A stretch of 64,000 nucleotides of DNA from Vicia villosa (GCF_029867415.1 NC_081185.1:123322920-123386919), one strand, 5' to 3'. Counted from the first letter of the stretch, positions 40,161-52,515 are shown. Translations and numbers: made by a program. The notes: generated by a model from the letters alone, not told the origin.

Positions 40161-41559
40161 GTGGTGTTTGTTTCTTGGGTAAATGTATCCATTACATATT
40201 TTTTTGCTACACCTTTTTGAATTTAATATGAAACTAGAATTATTGAAGTGATCAAAACAAAATTAAATCTAAGAAAAAAATCGAAGTAAGGCAATTACGC
40301 AAGAAAATAATACGTTTATCTTTCGGAAATTAAAAAGACAGGTTTTTAGGTAAGAGTCAAAGGGCAAATGATGGTGTTATTTAAATAATTCTATGATAAT
40401 ATTAACACAAATTTGTTTTTTCTAACATTTTTGGACGATGGTATCTAATTCAGACAATAATGGTAGATGCTCACATTTTATCACATTTTTATTACAAAAA
40501 CTAAAAATTAACTATAGAATAGATTCTAAATTGAGTGACAATTTGTTGGTATATCTTATATGATCTTGCAAATAGTAGCTGACGTTGTTATTGTTTGCAA
40601 ATGCGAACAAATTATACATACTCATGTTAAAATATTAAAATATTGTGAATTTCGTTTTTAATTTTAAAATATTTTTTTTAAGAGTGATTTTTACATTTAA
40701 TCTCTAACGTCAAGTAGAGTTAATAGAGTATGACGTGGTAATACATATGGATTAAGTTTTAAAATTTTCATTTAATCTTGATGGACATTATGGAATATAT
40801 TGACTAAAATACTTTTTTTACTTCTCGGAATACGTAAAGGCAAAAGTCATCTTTTCAATTCATTTTATCCTAAGTTCCTAACCTAACTTTGTCTTCTCTC
40901 CTTCATCTTGCACGCAGAAATGCATAAACGATAATCTTCTCATTTTAATATCGTCTTTGAAGATAAACTCAACCAAATGCATTTCTATGTCTTCTTCTTC
41001 TATAAAATCTCGAGCTGAAAATTTATGTGGGTGTGATGGTCGTATGGTTTCGTACCGATGCAAGAAGTGACCAAATAAAGAAAGGCTTATTTGGAGATGT
41101 CCCTTTTGGAGGAGTGGTGAGACATGTGATTTGTTCATATGAGATGAAGACATGAGAACAAAAGGTGGAATAAATATGAGACTATTATAAACTCAGAGTT
41201 GGGAGCTATGGAAGCAATGAGCTATTTGAAGGTTATCCATGAAGATTCAAAGAAGAAGAACAAGAATTTGAAGAACAAACTTAAATCAAAGAAACTTTTG
41301 AGAAATTTGAAAATGTTATGTTTTTAATCTCCTTTATGCTTAATATTTATTTTGTTATGAAATGTAATTGTTGAAGTAGATAATGAACTACATTGTTTGT
41401 TAATGAAATGTTGGTTTTGGTTAAACAATTGTCATGGTTAGAAACATTTGACAGGTCTAGCATTTCTATCTGACATAAAAATCGGCATAATAACATTTCA
41501 ATTCCACATATTAGCACTTAAATTAATGACTGATAATTGACTTTATCTGACTTAACTTT

Positions 41560-42097
41560 TGTTAGATTTTGGTTTGTTGGCTGCATTTTGGTAAAATAAT
41601 ATGTTCAGCAAGATGTCATGACATGTTGCTACAACATTGCAGCCTGTGTTGTTTCTATTTCTAGAAGATCTGTTTCTATTGTTCCAGAAGATTTGTTTTG
41701 TGGATCAAGCAGCGTATTGAAGATTGGATTCTCTGAAGATTTATTTCAAAGGTGGAGAGATAATAGAATATCTCATTTGCTTGATTTGATGTCAAAACAT
41801 TTTGCCTTGCATTTGAAGATTTGATTAGATATGATTTTGTTTGATTGGATTTGCAGAAGGTTATAGCCAGACTGAATATCCAATCCCAAGGGCTGCAGTG
41901 GCTTATAAAAGGAGGAGTCTAAACCTAAGAAGATCACGAAGTTGTGAATGAGGATTAATATCTTTTAGGGTTTCGTTTGTTCTTTGTAATTTACTCATGT
42001 ATCTGGTTTGATGCATATAGTTCGACTGATTGTTCATTGTTCATTATGACTCACTCATGAGCTTTTAAGTAAGAGTGTATTCTGTTTTATTAAGAAG
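41560..42097 (+). mobile_element. Truncated 5' LTR of a Maximus-like copia element
   Basis: It begins TGTTAGATTTTGGTTTGTTGG and matches the first ~540 bp of the LTR at 47154 (shared CAAGATGTCATGACATGTT, AGAAGATTTGTTTTGTGGAT, GAAGATTGGATTCTCT). It stops inside the LTR at TGTTTTATT, where polyprotein sequence begins, so the LTR's 3' part, the primer site, gag and most of pol are missing. Confidence 0.75.
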
Positions 42098-43093
42098 CAA
42101 ATATGTGCTTCTTGGTGTACTACTGAAGCTGAATATAGTGAAACAAGAAGAAGTTGCTCTCAACTAGTGTGGATGAAACAAATGGTGAAAGAACGTAATG
42201 TAAAGTAGGATGTCATGACATTACACTGTGAAGACTTGAATGAGATCAAATATTTAATTTAACATAGCTGGAACAATAACTCTGAAAGTCATAATCACCT
42301 CATTAGGAATTTTGTTGGAGGCGGGATGGTTATTCTGGAGCATGTAAATACTAAGAAACGACTGACTGCTATGTTCAATAAAGCCTCATATGTAATCAAA
42401 ATGAGAACATAAGCAGTGGGCAAGGAACTTGCACTATTGAGGAGTTATAGCAATTACACATGTGGAGGAGTGTAACATATACTGTATTCTTTCTCTATTT
42501 TCTGATGCATTATAAGCCTACACAAGTTGCAATTGTTAATGGGTGGAATAAAAAATTTCTACAAGATCAAATGGCTGGTTTGAAGAAGACGTGTTCTACG
42601 GGGGTGTCAAAGGAGTTTAGTGTCAACACTCCAAAAACATGTGACAACAACAAGAAGTGCAAAATGATTTTTGATAGGGGTAAAAGGTGGAGTGGAAGAC
42701 CACGTGAAGATAATCAAGAAATTTGTCCTTCCATCTGATATTGTATGTTTCCAAAAATGTATGTGTGCTTCAAAATTTATTTGTACATTTACTCTATTTA
42801 CTGTAACAGAGGGAGCATAGTGCTTGTGTGATAAGGTTGTCTTTTTCTCAGGGCTATATTTTTCTCAATTGTGTTTGTGTTTTTTTACTATGTTGCTGGT
42901 TCTGTGATGTCAGACAAGATGTCATGACATCTAGTCTCTAGTGGTATTCTGAATTGTGAGAGAGTGTCAATTATCTCTGTGTGTGTAAGGTTGGGTCATT
43001 TATAAGGGTTTGTCGTGTATCTCTGATTATTGCGTATAAATATGATTGTTTTTGTTTATGCATTATTATGAAGATGAGTATTTGAAATATTGT
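42098..43093 (+). pseudogene. Maximus-like RNase H C-terminus and 3' internal region
   Basis: The plus strand reads KKQICASW…TTEAEYS, QLVWMKQMVKERNVK, DVMTLHCEDLNEIKY and ILEHVNTKKRLTAMF. This is the end of SIRE/Maximus RNase H (AEAEYIAAGSS, LWMKQMLKEYNVEQDVMTLYCDN). It is frameshifted and has lost the invariant spacing. The following frame 42460-42738 is unrecognised and may belong to the element's post-pol region. Confidence 0.75.
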
Positions 43094-46000
43094 TGTAATA
43101 CGGTGAACTGACTTTATTGAAATGTTGCGGATAGCAAGAGTCGCCGCCGACTTTTATTTTATCCAATTAGGAAAGGCAAAAAGAACAGGAAAGACCTTTG
43201 AAAGATTTTGAGTTCGGGGGGTATGTTATACAAAGGGAAGGTGTAAGGCACCCTTTGTATCCATGGTTATCCATGGGCTCTTAATTGCTTAGCTCACTTT
43301 GTTTGTTTGAATCGTTTCAAAAGTTTCGTGTGTGTATAGAAAAGATTTGAATAAGAACTTTAGCTTGTAAATAAGCGTAGTCTTTTGGAAATCGTCTTGA
43401 AAAGGAGGTGTGAAAAGCATTTGATTTTGATTTGAATGGAGCAAGCAATTAAGAACTACCTACCCTGAGTTCGTCTTTCTTGTTCTTTAAGTCTTTTGGG
43501 CGAAAGGGTCTATCCATACCATGAGAGGGCAGGAAGTCTTTCAATTGGATATAAAGGGTCATTGAGAAGTTATCGTTTGCCACAAGACTATCCCTTGCCA
43601 TAAAGAGGGCAGGTAATCTAAGGGAAGGATATAATAGTCATTTTAGGCATCATGCGAGGATACCTTAGCAATTGGGACAATCATCATGTTTTACCGAGGC
43701 AACTTCGAGGGAAAAAATTGATGATATCAACGAATAAGGCGACCTTTGCTTTAGGTATCCTCGGAATCGAGGGACTTGACTATTTAGTACAATTAGAGGC
43801 AACAGATAATAAGGCAACAAGGCAACCAGAGGGATTACCCTAAAGGTGTGTGGGTGCACAATCACGTGGTTAACTTCGATTACATTTATCTTGTAAAGTT
43901 AGTGATCTAATTCAGTTCAAGGCTTGCACTCCCTAAGATTACTAACCACGCAGTTTAAAATTGCAGAAATTAAAAGCAGAAAAATAAAAGTCCTAGCTAT
44001 TACAATAAACACCTGCGGGGAAGGGGAAATTAAAAGACGGAAAAATAAGAGGGATCAATAATTAGTATAAACATCTTTGAATGCCTTGATCTTCCTCGAA
44101 CCCTCAATCAATTCTGAAAAGGCAAACAAATAAGGGTGAGTGTATGAGGGATTCATTGACTATCCGAGGCAAACCCTATTGTAGGCAAAGAGGCAAAATA
44201 AAAATTAAAATGATATTTAAACAAAAAAAGAGTTAGAAACTTAGCTTTTATTGATCTGATGGCGCGTGGCTGAAAGATCTCGGTTAATCCTGAAAATTAG
44301 CAACGAAGAAGAAAAAATGTTAGTTCATTAACTGATCTAAACCCTAATTGATTACAAACCCTAAAAAGTTTACAAACCCTAATCCTGAACCTAAAAGGGT
44401 TATTTAAGAAAACTTATTGTGACCAAAATGTTTATAAGGCTTAAAAATGCGTTAGTGGATAACACCTACCTGAGGATTCTAGGGTTTATAAATAAATCGA
44501 GGTTAACCAACCTAAAAATTAATTATTAATTTTCAATTAATTAATTAATTAAAAGTATATACAAAAAAATAACAATTTTTATTGTTTAAAAATAATTATT
44601 GATAAAATTGTGGAAAAATCGAGTTTTCGATTAAAAATAAATAAATTATAATTTATGTGATAAGTCTTAGTTAAAATAACAAAAAGAAAATTATAAATAA
44701 GAAAGAAGAATGTAAACAAAGAGGAATTGTACAAAAAATAAAATAAATAAAAAAGAAATTAGAAAATACTTAGCTCTGATCCAGTGTGGAGGATTTATGA
44801 GATTCCATGGTATGCCCTCGTTCCTAGCTGTTAGATCTGCATCTGGGCGTGATCGGATGGTGAGGATCTGAGGGTGCGTAGTGTGTACTCGTGCGCGAAT
44901 GTATTGGATCTGCAGCATGTCACTTTCATGAAAAAAAGATGAAGGCAAAGCGCATGAACCTGGGATCGAACCCAGGTCATGATGGTTGTTAATACCACTG
45001 CTTTGCCAACCGGACTGAAATGCTTAGTTGTTAATCAAACACACAAAATAGAATAAATATATAAAACGAAATTAATGATAGGATCAAAGCCAAAGTCAGA
45101 ATGGGCCCCAATGTTTGACTGGACGGACGAATGGCGTTTGGAGAGAGGAAATAAGACTATGGATCAGCCATTCAGACTGGGCCACGTGCGCGAGGGGAGA
45201 CAATCATGGTTGACCAGCGACTAACACCATGCCACGCGTTCAGTCCAAACTCTGCAATTACTATTCATCATCTTCTCCGCCTCACCTGCGGATTTTGTTA
45301 CAGTTTTAGCCATGCATTTACCTGCGGATTTTTCCGCAGGTACTTCTTCACAATGCCTGCAAAACTCAAATACGCAAAACACAATCCAAACAACCGTTTC
45401 AAATGCCCATATCACCTGAATGACATGCTATGAACTCAATGGCGGTGTTGTTTTGATCTGAAACGCCCTGGAGATACGAGAACGAAGGGATCTCTTCGTT
45501 TTTCCCTAGCCATGGTGATTGGTGTTCTACGCGTGAGAGCTTGCAAACGACATATCAAACATGTTCTAATCACTATCCAGAACTTGTACATGTGGTTAGA
45601 TTGCGTTTAAACACACTGAAATATGAGATACAACATCCAAGAATGAATATAGATATGATAAGCATGGCATGCGAATTTCTAAGTGTATTCAAGTAAGGTT
45701 AATGATTCAAACCTTCCTTTTATTACCTTAGGAGATGAATGGAACATTTGAATGGCCTTGAAATTGCTTCGAATGATCTACACACAATCTTCACCTTTCT
45801 TGATATTTTTGGAGTCTTGAAAACCCTAACCCTTGCCTCTTATTTTCGTCCCCTTGCATATGACTTTACTTGCACCTTTATAATGAAGGTTTTAGATCAA
45901 ATATTTGGGCTTGAATTTATACCCTTGAGTGACTTGGAAAATTTGCAAATAAAACCATAAAAATGCTTCTATTTTTGGATCATATTTCTTTCCAATCTCT

Positions 46001-47067
46001 CTTCATATCTTTTTTCAGAATCTTGAATCAATTTGGATGGATTCAATATTTGATGAGTGGATCACATAATTTTATTTCATTTAATTATGACTTAATTTAA
46101 TTTAATTTGAATTTAAAGGAATAAAATCAAATATAAATAAGATAAAATCATGAAATAAATTTTATATGATCAATGGGCCTCTCTTGAGCTTGGAATCACG
46201 TGGATGATTTGAAATTATAGGCCCATTTAGTTGAATACTCAAAATTCTCCACTTTGCCTTCTGTGCATTTCCTCAAAATTTTCCAACTTGTGTAAGCCAT
46301 AACTCCTTCAATATTTATCATACGAAGATGTTCTAGGACTTTTTGGAAAGCCCAAGATGTCTTCTACAAGCCACTTTGGAACATATTTTTCATTTGGATA
46401 TTTTATCTTGATGATATCGCTCATGACAAAAAACAGCTTTTTGAGAGCTTCTAGAAGGACCTGTAATGTTTTGGACCATATCTCTTAAATGAAGCATTTT
46501 TGGACTTGGCTTGTGAGAGACAAAATTGTAGAGAATTCAATTTAATTCAAAATGAGATTTGGATGGGAAATTTCTGATGTTCCATGTGAAAGTTATGGCT
46601 GGTCAAAGTATGGTTGACTTTCTCCTAGAAAACCCTAATTTAGAAACTATGCGCTTTGTTGATTTCTGAGATTGTCTTGATGAATCATGATCAACCCTTG
46701 ATCAAATGATGAATTTTACTTCAAAATGTTGATGTCGACCAAAAATCAGGAATTTTGACTGTGGTTTGACCATAGTTGACTTTAAGGTCAAACTAGTCGA
46801 CTGTTGACCATTTGAATTGTAGACTGAGCAATCTTTTGAACCAGAGCTTGAAAATTGGCATGAGGAACCTTTGAAGCATATGAGAGGCCATGGGATCCAT
46901 TTGAGGTCTTAGAACTTGATTTTACTTTGAGAAATACAAAACCCTAGTTTAGAGGTTGTTGTTTAGGAGAGAGACAACGTGCTTCCTTCTTGTGTATCTT
47001 TGAGCTTTTGAAAGTCAAATGGACTGAAATATGATTAAATATGATGGGCAAATTTTAGGGTATGACA
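43094..47067 (-). mobile_element. Ogre-like solo LTR nested in Maximus-like element
   Basis: On the minus strand it starts TGTCATACCCTAAAATTTGC at 47067 and ends CACCGTATTACA at 43094, 3,974 bp. The identical 5-bp duplication ATTGT flanks it (43089-43093 and 47068-47072). The host on both sides is the Maximus-like 3' internal region. It shares start sequence, internal GGTCAA/TTGACC-rich DNA and a GAGTCGCC word near its end with the 5' LTR at 3554-9407. With no internal region, it is a solo LTR produced by recombination. Confidence 0.8.
44950..45022 (-). other. tRNA-like sequence inside the Ogre-like LTR
   Basis: On the minus strand TTCAGTCCGGTTGGCAAAGC resembles a D-arm/A box. TGGT-ATTAACA-ACCA can form an anticodon-like stem and loop. 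CCTGGGTTCGATCCCAGG forms a perfect T-arm with a B-box match (GGTTCGATCCC). The acceptor stem is not evident. It is most likely a tRNA-derived relic within the LTR, not a functional tRNA gene; an anticodon cannot be assigned with confidence. Confidence 0.5.
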
Positions 47068-47140
47068 ATTGTTGATTGTGTATCTCTCCTGATTTACTTT
47101 TTGGATGTTTTTTGCAAAGATTGTTTTAGCCAAAATTTGT

Positions 47141-47153
47141 CAGAGGGGAAGAT
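47141..47153 (+). other. Polypurine tract of the Maximus-like element
   Basis: CAGAGGGGAAGAT directly precedes the 3' LTR start and parallels CAAAGGGGGAGAT before the LTR at 13564. Confidence 0.65.
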
Positions 47154-48100
47154 TGTAAGGTTATGGTTTGTTGGTTGCATTTTGGTAAAATAATATGTTC
47201 AGCAAGATGTTGGACAAGATGTCGTGACATGTTACTACGGCATTGCATCCTGTGTTGTTTCTATTTCTGGAAGTTCTGTTTCTGTTGTTCCAGAAGATTT
47301 GTTTTGTGGATCAAGCAGCGCATTGAAGATTGGATTCTCTAAAATATTTGTTTCAAAGCTGAAGAGATAACAAAATATATGATTTACTTGATTGGATGTC
47401 AAAACCTTTTGTCTTCCATTTAAAGATATGATTAGATATGATTTGATTTGATTTGCAGAAGGTTATAGCTAGATTGACTATCCAAGGCCAAGTGTTGCAC
47501 TGACTTGTAAAAGGAGGAGTATAAACCTAAGAAGATCACGAAGCTGGGAATAAGAATTAGTATCTTTTAGAGTTTTGTATGCTCTTTATAGGTCAATCAT
47601 GTATCTGGTTTGATGCATAAGTTTGACTGATTGTTCATTGTGATTCACTTATGAGCTTTGAAGCAAGAGTGTAATATGTTTTATTAGAAGTATGTTCTTT
47701 TATCAATTGTTATTGTTATTTTTATCACTGAGGTGATTGAGAAGTGAGGGGGGGGGGGGGTTCTCATATCTAGGAGTGACCTAGGTAGAAATTGCATAAG
47801 GTACTGATTAGGTGATAAGTTGTAAACTAGGGTTATTTATCTTTAAACTAATACTATCATAATGGATTTTCTTCCGTGCTTGGATGCCCCCAGAGTAAGT
47901 GAGTTGCAGCGAATTGGGTTAACAATTGATTGTGTCTTTTACCTTCTGCAATTTACTCCCGCATAATTTGTTGGTTTAGTAAATGTTTTTTGTCACCAGA
48001 TGATGTCTTAACATTTGTTTTGACATTGTGTTTTGGTGTTGGTACATCAGTCTTGAACTCTATTTGAAAGTGCCAGAATTTCAAATTTGACATAGTAACA
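47154..48100 (+). mobile_element. 3' LTR of the Maximus-like element
   Basis: It runs TGTAAGGTTATGG … GACATAGTAACA, 947 bp, and is related to the LTRs at 41560 and 13564. It contains a run of 13 G at 47748-47760 where the sister LTR has GAGGGGG. No target duplication matches the left end of the element, consistent with rearrangement. Confidence 0.75.
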
Positions 48101-48890
48101 CTTGTATTTAAACTAAATTGTTTTGCCTTAGTCTGGCTTAATGTGGAAACTTGTTATGACAGCACAAACTAGATAACATTTAAAGGTAACATTGATGTTT
48201 TCTTGGTTCTAAACCAAATAGAATTATTGTTTTCATAGTATCAAAAGAGATACAATAAAGTTTCACAAAATATATAACAAACAAAGTTAACAAAAAAGTA
48301 CATAATTCATCACAATACATAAGATAAGTCATGATGATACATAATCATTAGGTTACAAACCAAGTGAAAACCCAAAAAGTGATACATACTTCATTATAGA
48401 AAATCATTTAGACACACCCTTCTGAATGTCATCCCAAATCTTGTTTCTAGTAGCACTACCATCAATTGTGTCTACTTCTTCAAGAATCACAAATGGATCC
48501 TCTGTAAGCTTCCTAGGTCCCTCAATGTCATGTATTTTTAACATCATAAGTTGATCACTCTTTCTTTTTAAAATTGGAACATGCTTGACCTTTTTCCTTA
48601 TTGGTATCATGTTATTGACATGTTATTAAAACAATGTTAATAAAGTAATTAACATAAAATAACTTTTTGGAATTGGAATTGGATCAATACTAAAAAAACT
48701 TATAGGATCACTCATACTTGGCTTGTTTGTGATGCCTTGACAAATTATGGTTTCTTGAATTCAGAAGACTTAGAAGTTGACAAATTATGGTCCTGAAACA
48801 ATGAATGTTCTGACACCAGTTGACATTGATTCGACAGAAGTAGGTTGTTTGGTAGGAGAAAGTCGTTTAGTAGGACTTGTATTAATACAA
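48101..48890. other. Unassigned DNA, one small minus frame
   Basis: No family recognised. The minus frame 48610-48404 (68 codons, MIPIRKKVKHVPILKRKSDQ…) is basic at its start but matches nothing I know. It may be a fragment of a transposon protein. Confidence 0.35.
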
Positions 48891-49248
48891 ATCCCATTTC
48901 ACCCATAATAAACCTCAAATAATTCCAACTGATACTATCAGTTTTCCCATGAATCTTTTCATTCTCGAAGATAAAAGCTTAACCAAAATCTTATAAAGAA
49001 AAACAACGAGGCAAATTGGTCTATACTCCGATAAATATTGCTGGTTGATGACTTTTGGAAAGCTTACCGCGTCTCCTTTGATAAAGTCCTAACCCTTCTT
49101 CAAAAACTCAAAGGAAAAACCGTTCGGTCCTGCACTTTTGTTGCCATCGCAACTCTAAACAACCTCCTTGATCTCAAACTAAGAGAACAACTCCTCAAGA
49201 TTAATCTATCATGCTCGTTAAGACAGTTAAACTCTAAGTCTTTAGGTA
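48891..49248 (-). pseudogene. L1-type LINE relic, minus strand (distal part)
   Basis: Minus-strand frames near 49240-48900 carry degraded reverse transcriptase words (TKVQDRTVFPLSF, like KAPGPDGFTFEFF, with the frame shifted downstream). It is the continuation of the LINE piece at 52313-52515, separated by the Ty3-type element 49254-52307. Confidence 0.5.
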
Positions 49249-49253
49249 CAAGC

Positions 49254-50488
49254 TGATAACGCTGAAATACATCACATATATGATTCAATTTGCACATGTT
49301 TTATCGTTGTTTTATTATTTTCCTAGTATTATGTTGGTGTTTTGTCTGTTTTTCAGGTAATTGACCTTATTAGGGGCTTACGTGAAGAAACAAAGCGAAT
49401 AGGACACAAAACGAAGAAAAAGATTAATTTACACTCAAGGCGCTCGTGATGGCGTTCGCTATGGAGGTGTGGCATTCTCCACCCCTTGTTTTCCCAGAAC
49501 GTGGGAAAAGTGGATTTGGGCCTGGTCTCCAATCCTCCCACTCTCCCTTATATTTTCTCACACGTTTTCAGCAACTGCTCAGCCTAAATCTAGGGTTTCG
49601 ATGCATTATAAATAGGACTTCCTTTTCACTTTTTTTGGATCAAAACTTAGTACAACATTAGGCATATATTTAGAACCAAAGAGCTTTAATCCTTCATACT
49701 AGAGGATTATCGCATTGTTGTTGTTGTCGGGTTTGAAGCACCTTTATTTGAAGTCATTTATTTTCCACCATTTACTTTCCACAGAAGTTTATTTCCTGTA
49801 CCAAATTCAGCCCTCTTCGGAGCAGATTTTTATTTAATTCAGTTTTATTTACTTATTACTTGCCTTCCCTATTTATTTCACACTTCTACTTTCCTCGCCT
49901 TAATTCTGCACCGTGAAAAGCACTTTATTAATTATTTAGGAAATCTTAATATTTCTAGAAAGTGATTTTGAAACTATTAGTGGACGCATTCAGAGGTTTA
50001 GGATCCGGTTATCCATACATATGCTGGAAACCCTTTTAAGTTAAGCTTTCCAATCAAAACTACTTTTAAACTGAGCTATTGGTTTGATTTTTTTTAAAAA
50101 AAGATTTACTTATTTAACGCAAACACAACTTGGAAATGTGACAACCCCGGTAAAGATTAAAGAGTAAAATCCAATTCTAAATACGCGAGAGTGACAGTTC
50201 CTGTTCATTAAACCTTTTCAAAGTAGACAACATTGCCCTGTAAGTAATCTTATTCAGAAATAATAGGAGTACTATTTGGTCAACAAGAGTCACGTTCTAG
50301 CATTAGCATTCCATATTTATTAAAAATTTATTTACTTTATTTTTCTGTCCACTACAAACCTTTTAACCATCGCCTTAGATAAACACCGTAACAATAATAA
50401 CGATAGATTGATTGTTTTGCCTATATGGGTTCTACAATCTTTTATATTACTTTGATACAATCTATATACTTGCAAAAATCACCGATCA
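49254..50488 (+). repeat. 5' LTR of the Athila-like element
   Basis: It runs TGATAACGCTGAAATACATC … AAATCACCGATCA, 1,235 bp. Its 3' half (from about 49909) is repeated at 51738-52307 with about one change per 15 bases by eye. Its first ~650 bp are absent from the 3' copy. Confidence 0.7.
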
Positions 50489-50494
50489 AGTTTT

Positions 50495-50512
50495 TGGCGC
50501 AGTTACCGGGGA
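50495..50512 (+). other. Primer binding site, tRNA-Asp type
   Basis: TGGCGCAGTTACCGGGGA lies 6 bases after the 5' LTR. It differs at two positions from the complement expected for plant tRNA-Asp (TGGCGCCGTTGCCGGGGA), which Athila-like Ty3 elements are known to use. Confidence 0.75.
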
Positions 50513-50596
50513 CCAATTACGTTAAATATCGTAATCCTGTTGTTACACCGTCTAGACTAAGGCACCCTTTTTAATTTTTGAAAAAATATTAAGTAA

Positions 50597-51340
50597 ATGG
50601 ATTACCCAAATTATTTCTATGATCACCACTCTTTGTATTTTAAGGAACCACAAGTCTCCCGTAAATCCAATCTTGAAACGGTATGGGAGAATTTCGTTGA
50701 TACGCGAACTCTTTCTAGGCTACAATTGACAATGCGGAGGTTTATGGCAACACAAACACTCCAAAATGAAGAGTTTTAAAAACAAAGTCTCCATACTAAT
50801 GAAACCATTGGACAACTTAACACTATGGTCGAGTCCCTTTGACTCACAACAAAGCATTGGGGACTTAAATCTCCCTGCTTGCACAGATACCTCTAGGACC
50901 TTTCCCTGAGAGACATGCATATGTTGTAATAACCAGTAGTGAAGAATAAATTGAAAATCCTAAGGAGAGTGATAATGAGATTGTGGAGAGTTCTGGTGAA
51001 AAAAGAGTAGAGATTGAGAAAAATCCACCGACACCACCCGAAAAGGAGGTTGTCAGAGAGGTAGAGAAGGAATCACCTATGGTTGTTCCTCCTCCCTATA
51101 ACCCACCAATTTTTTCCAAAAAAGGATTGTGGAAGCTAAGGTAGTCTTCCAATCCAATAGGTATGTGGAGATTTTGGAAAATATCTACACTAATGCACCT
51201 TTGTTTGAGGTCCTCCATAAAAAGAGAAAATTAGAAGACCATGAAACTAGGGAAATCATTGGTGTTAAGAAAGAAAGATTAGCCTTTGATGTGGGAAATG
51301 AAAGAACTAAACCTAAGCCTGCCAAGCTAATACTCGGATA
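50597..51340 (+). pseudogene. Athila-like gag remnant
   Basis: Two short frames (50597-50776 and 51129-51341), with a broken linker between them, carry an N-terminal stretch (MDYPNYFYDHHSLYFKEP), a Pro/Glu-rich linker (PPTPPEKEVVREVEKE) and the conserved block RYVEILENIYTNAPLFEVL … KKRKLEDHETREI. Stops and frame changes exclude a full protein. Confidence 0.6.
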
Positions 51341-51737
51341 GATCCATAACCACCACCACAAGTTCAGAAGTCTGAACCACCCTACTAAAGGAATAAAAGG
51401 TGAGGGATATGAGAGATGACTTGATAAGTGGCCATGGAAACCGAATATTATTAAAAGTTCGATCGAGAAATCATTCTCGAAAGAACCACCATGAGTGCTT
51501 ACACTCTTGAACTGTCGAGCTACCGACGTTAATCAAAGCGTTGCGTGGGAGGCAACCCATGGATTTCCTTTCATTTTGTTTCTTTAGGATTGCATTTGAG
51601 GGCTGTTTTGGTTTTTAACACAGTCTTTCTGAACTTAATTTGATCGGTTATCACGAAAGTAAAACCGGTGAACATGTTAGGTAAGATCGAAAGCTGTCTG
51701 ATACTAATTAATAAAATAGGTTTGTTTTTGATTAATA

Positions 51738-52307
51738 AACACCGCGAAAGCACTTTATTAATTAATTAGGAAAGCTTAATATTTTTATTGAAACTATTAG
51801 CAGACACGTTCATAGGTTTAGGATCCAGTTATCTGTGCATATATTGGGAACCCTTTTAAGTTAAACTTTCCATTCATAACTACTTTTCAATTGAGTCAAA
51901 GGTTTGATTTTTTTTAAAAAAGATTTACTCCTTTAACACAAACGCAATTGGGGAATGTGACAACCCCAGTAAAGATTAAAGAGTAAGATCTGGTTCTGAA
52001 TACGCGAGAGCAACAATTCCTGTTCATTAATTCTTTTTCAAAGTAGTAAATATTGCCCGTAAGTAATCCTATTAAGAAATAATAAGAGTACTGTTTGGTC
52101 AACGAGAGTCACGTTCTAGCATTAGCATTCCATATTTATTAAAAAGTTATTTAATTTATTTTTTTGTCTACTACAAACCTTTTAACGATCGCCTTAGATA
52201 AACAGTGTAACAATAGTAACAATAGATTGATTGTTTGGTCTCTGTGGGTTCGACAATCTTTTATATTACTTTGATACAATCCATATACTTACGAAAATCA
52301 CCGATCA
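51738..52307 (+). repeat. Partial 3' LTR of the Athila-like element
   Basis: It matches 49909-50488 from CACCG-GAAAGCACTTTATT to ATCACCGATCA. It lacks the 5' half of the LTR, so the element could not be copied in the normal way. Confidence 0.75.
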
Positions 52308-52312
52308 CAGGC

Positions 52313-52515
52313 CTATGCAAGTTACTTTCCTTATAGAAACATTCAAAGTGACTATTTACCGCCTCTTTAACCTCCTTCACACCCTCCACTTTATCACTAG
52401 GAGTATCCACCGTGTTGATAAAATTACGCCTGTGTATGTCCTTCACCGTATTATGGAAGAATCTGGTATTGTGTTCCCCTCCAGTAGCCAAACCTGTCTT
52501 GAATTTTATCATGAA
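52313..52515 (-). pseudogene. L1-type LINE relic, minus strand (proximal part)
   Basis: The minus frame 52512-52261 reads GGEHNTRFFHNTVKDIHRRN and VEGVKEVKEAVNSHFECFY, matching the L1 segment before the RT palm (GDxNTKFFHxxxKxRRRRN). It is interrupted by the Athila-like element. Confidence 0.75.

Larger units (their letters stand above)
37861..41559. other. AT-rich intergenic DNA
   Basis: About 3.7 kb without recognisable coding. It contains one MITE (38677-38857) and a TTTA microsatellite (40132-40160). A 91-codon minus frame at 40878-41153 (SPLLQKGHLQISLSLFGHFL…) is not recognised. Confidence 0.5.
49254..52307 (+). mobile_element. Non-autonomous Ty3/gypsy (Athila/Calypso-like) element
   Basis: This element carries a 5' LTR (49254-50488), a tRNA-Asp-type primer site, a gag remnant and a partial 3' LTR (51738-52307). 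The near-identical 5-bp flanks CAAGC (49249-49253) and CAGGC (52308-52312) support the borders. Gag-like words include ENFVDTRTLSRLQ, PPPYNPPIF and RYVEILENIYTNAPLFEVL with KKRKLEDHETREI. The phrase TGGGAGGCAACCCATGGATT near 51545 matches the post-pol region of Athila-like elements. No protease, RT or integrase is present, so gag remnant and 3' region were brought together by a large internal deletion or the element is a natural non-autonomous derivative. Confidence 0.72.

Noticed and set aside
40878..41153. 91-codon minus frame as a small gene
   Set aside because: No recognisable domain, no splice or promoter context; may be a decayed transposon fragment.
44957..45020. Functional tRNA gene
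   Set aside because: No acceptor stem and no clear anticodon; kept only as a tRNA-like relic.
47748..47760. G-quadruplex candidate (run of 13 G)
   Set aside because: A single homopolymer run in an LTR; most likely slippage expansion of GAGGGGG or a sequencing error.
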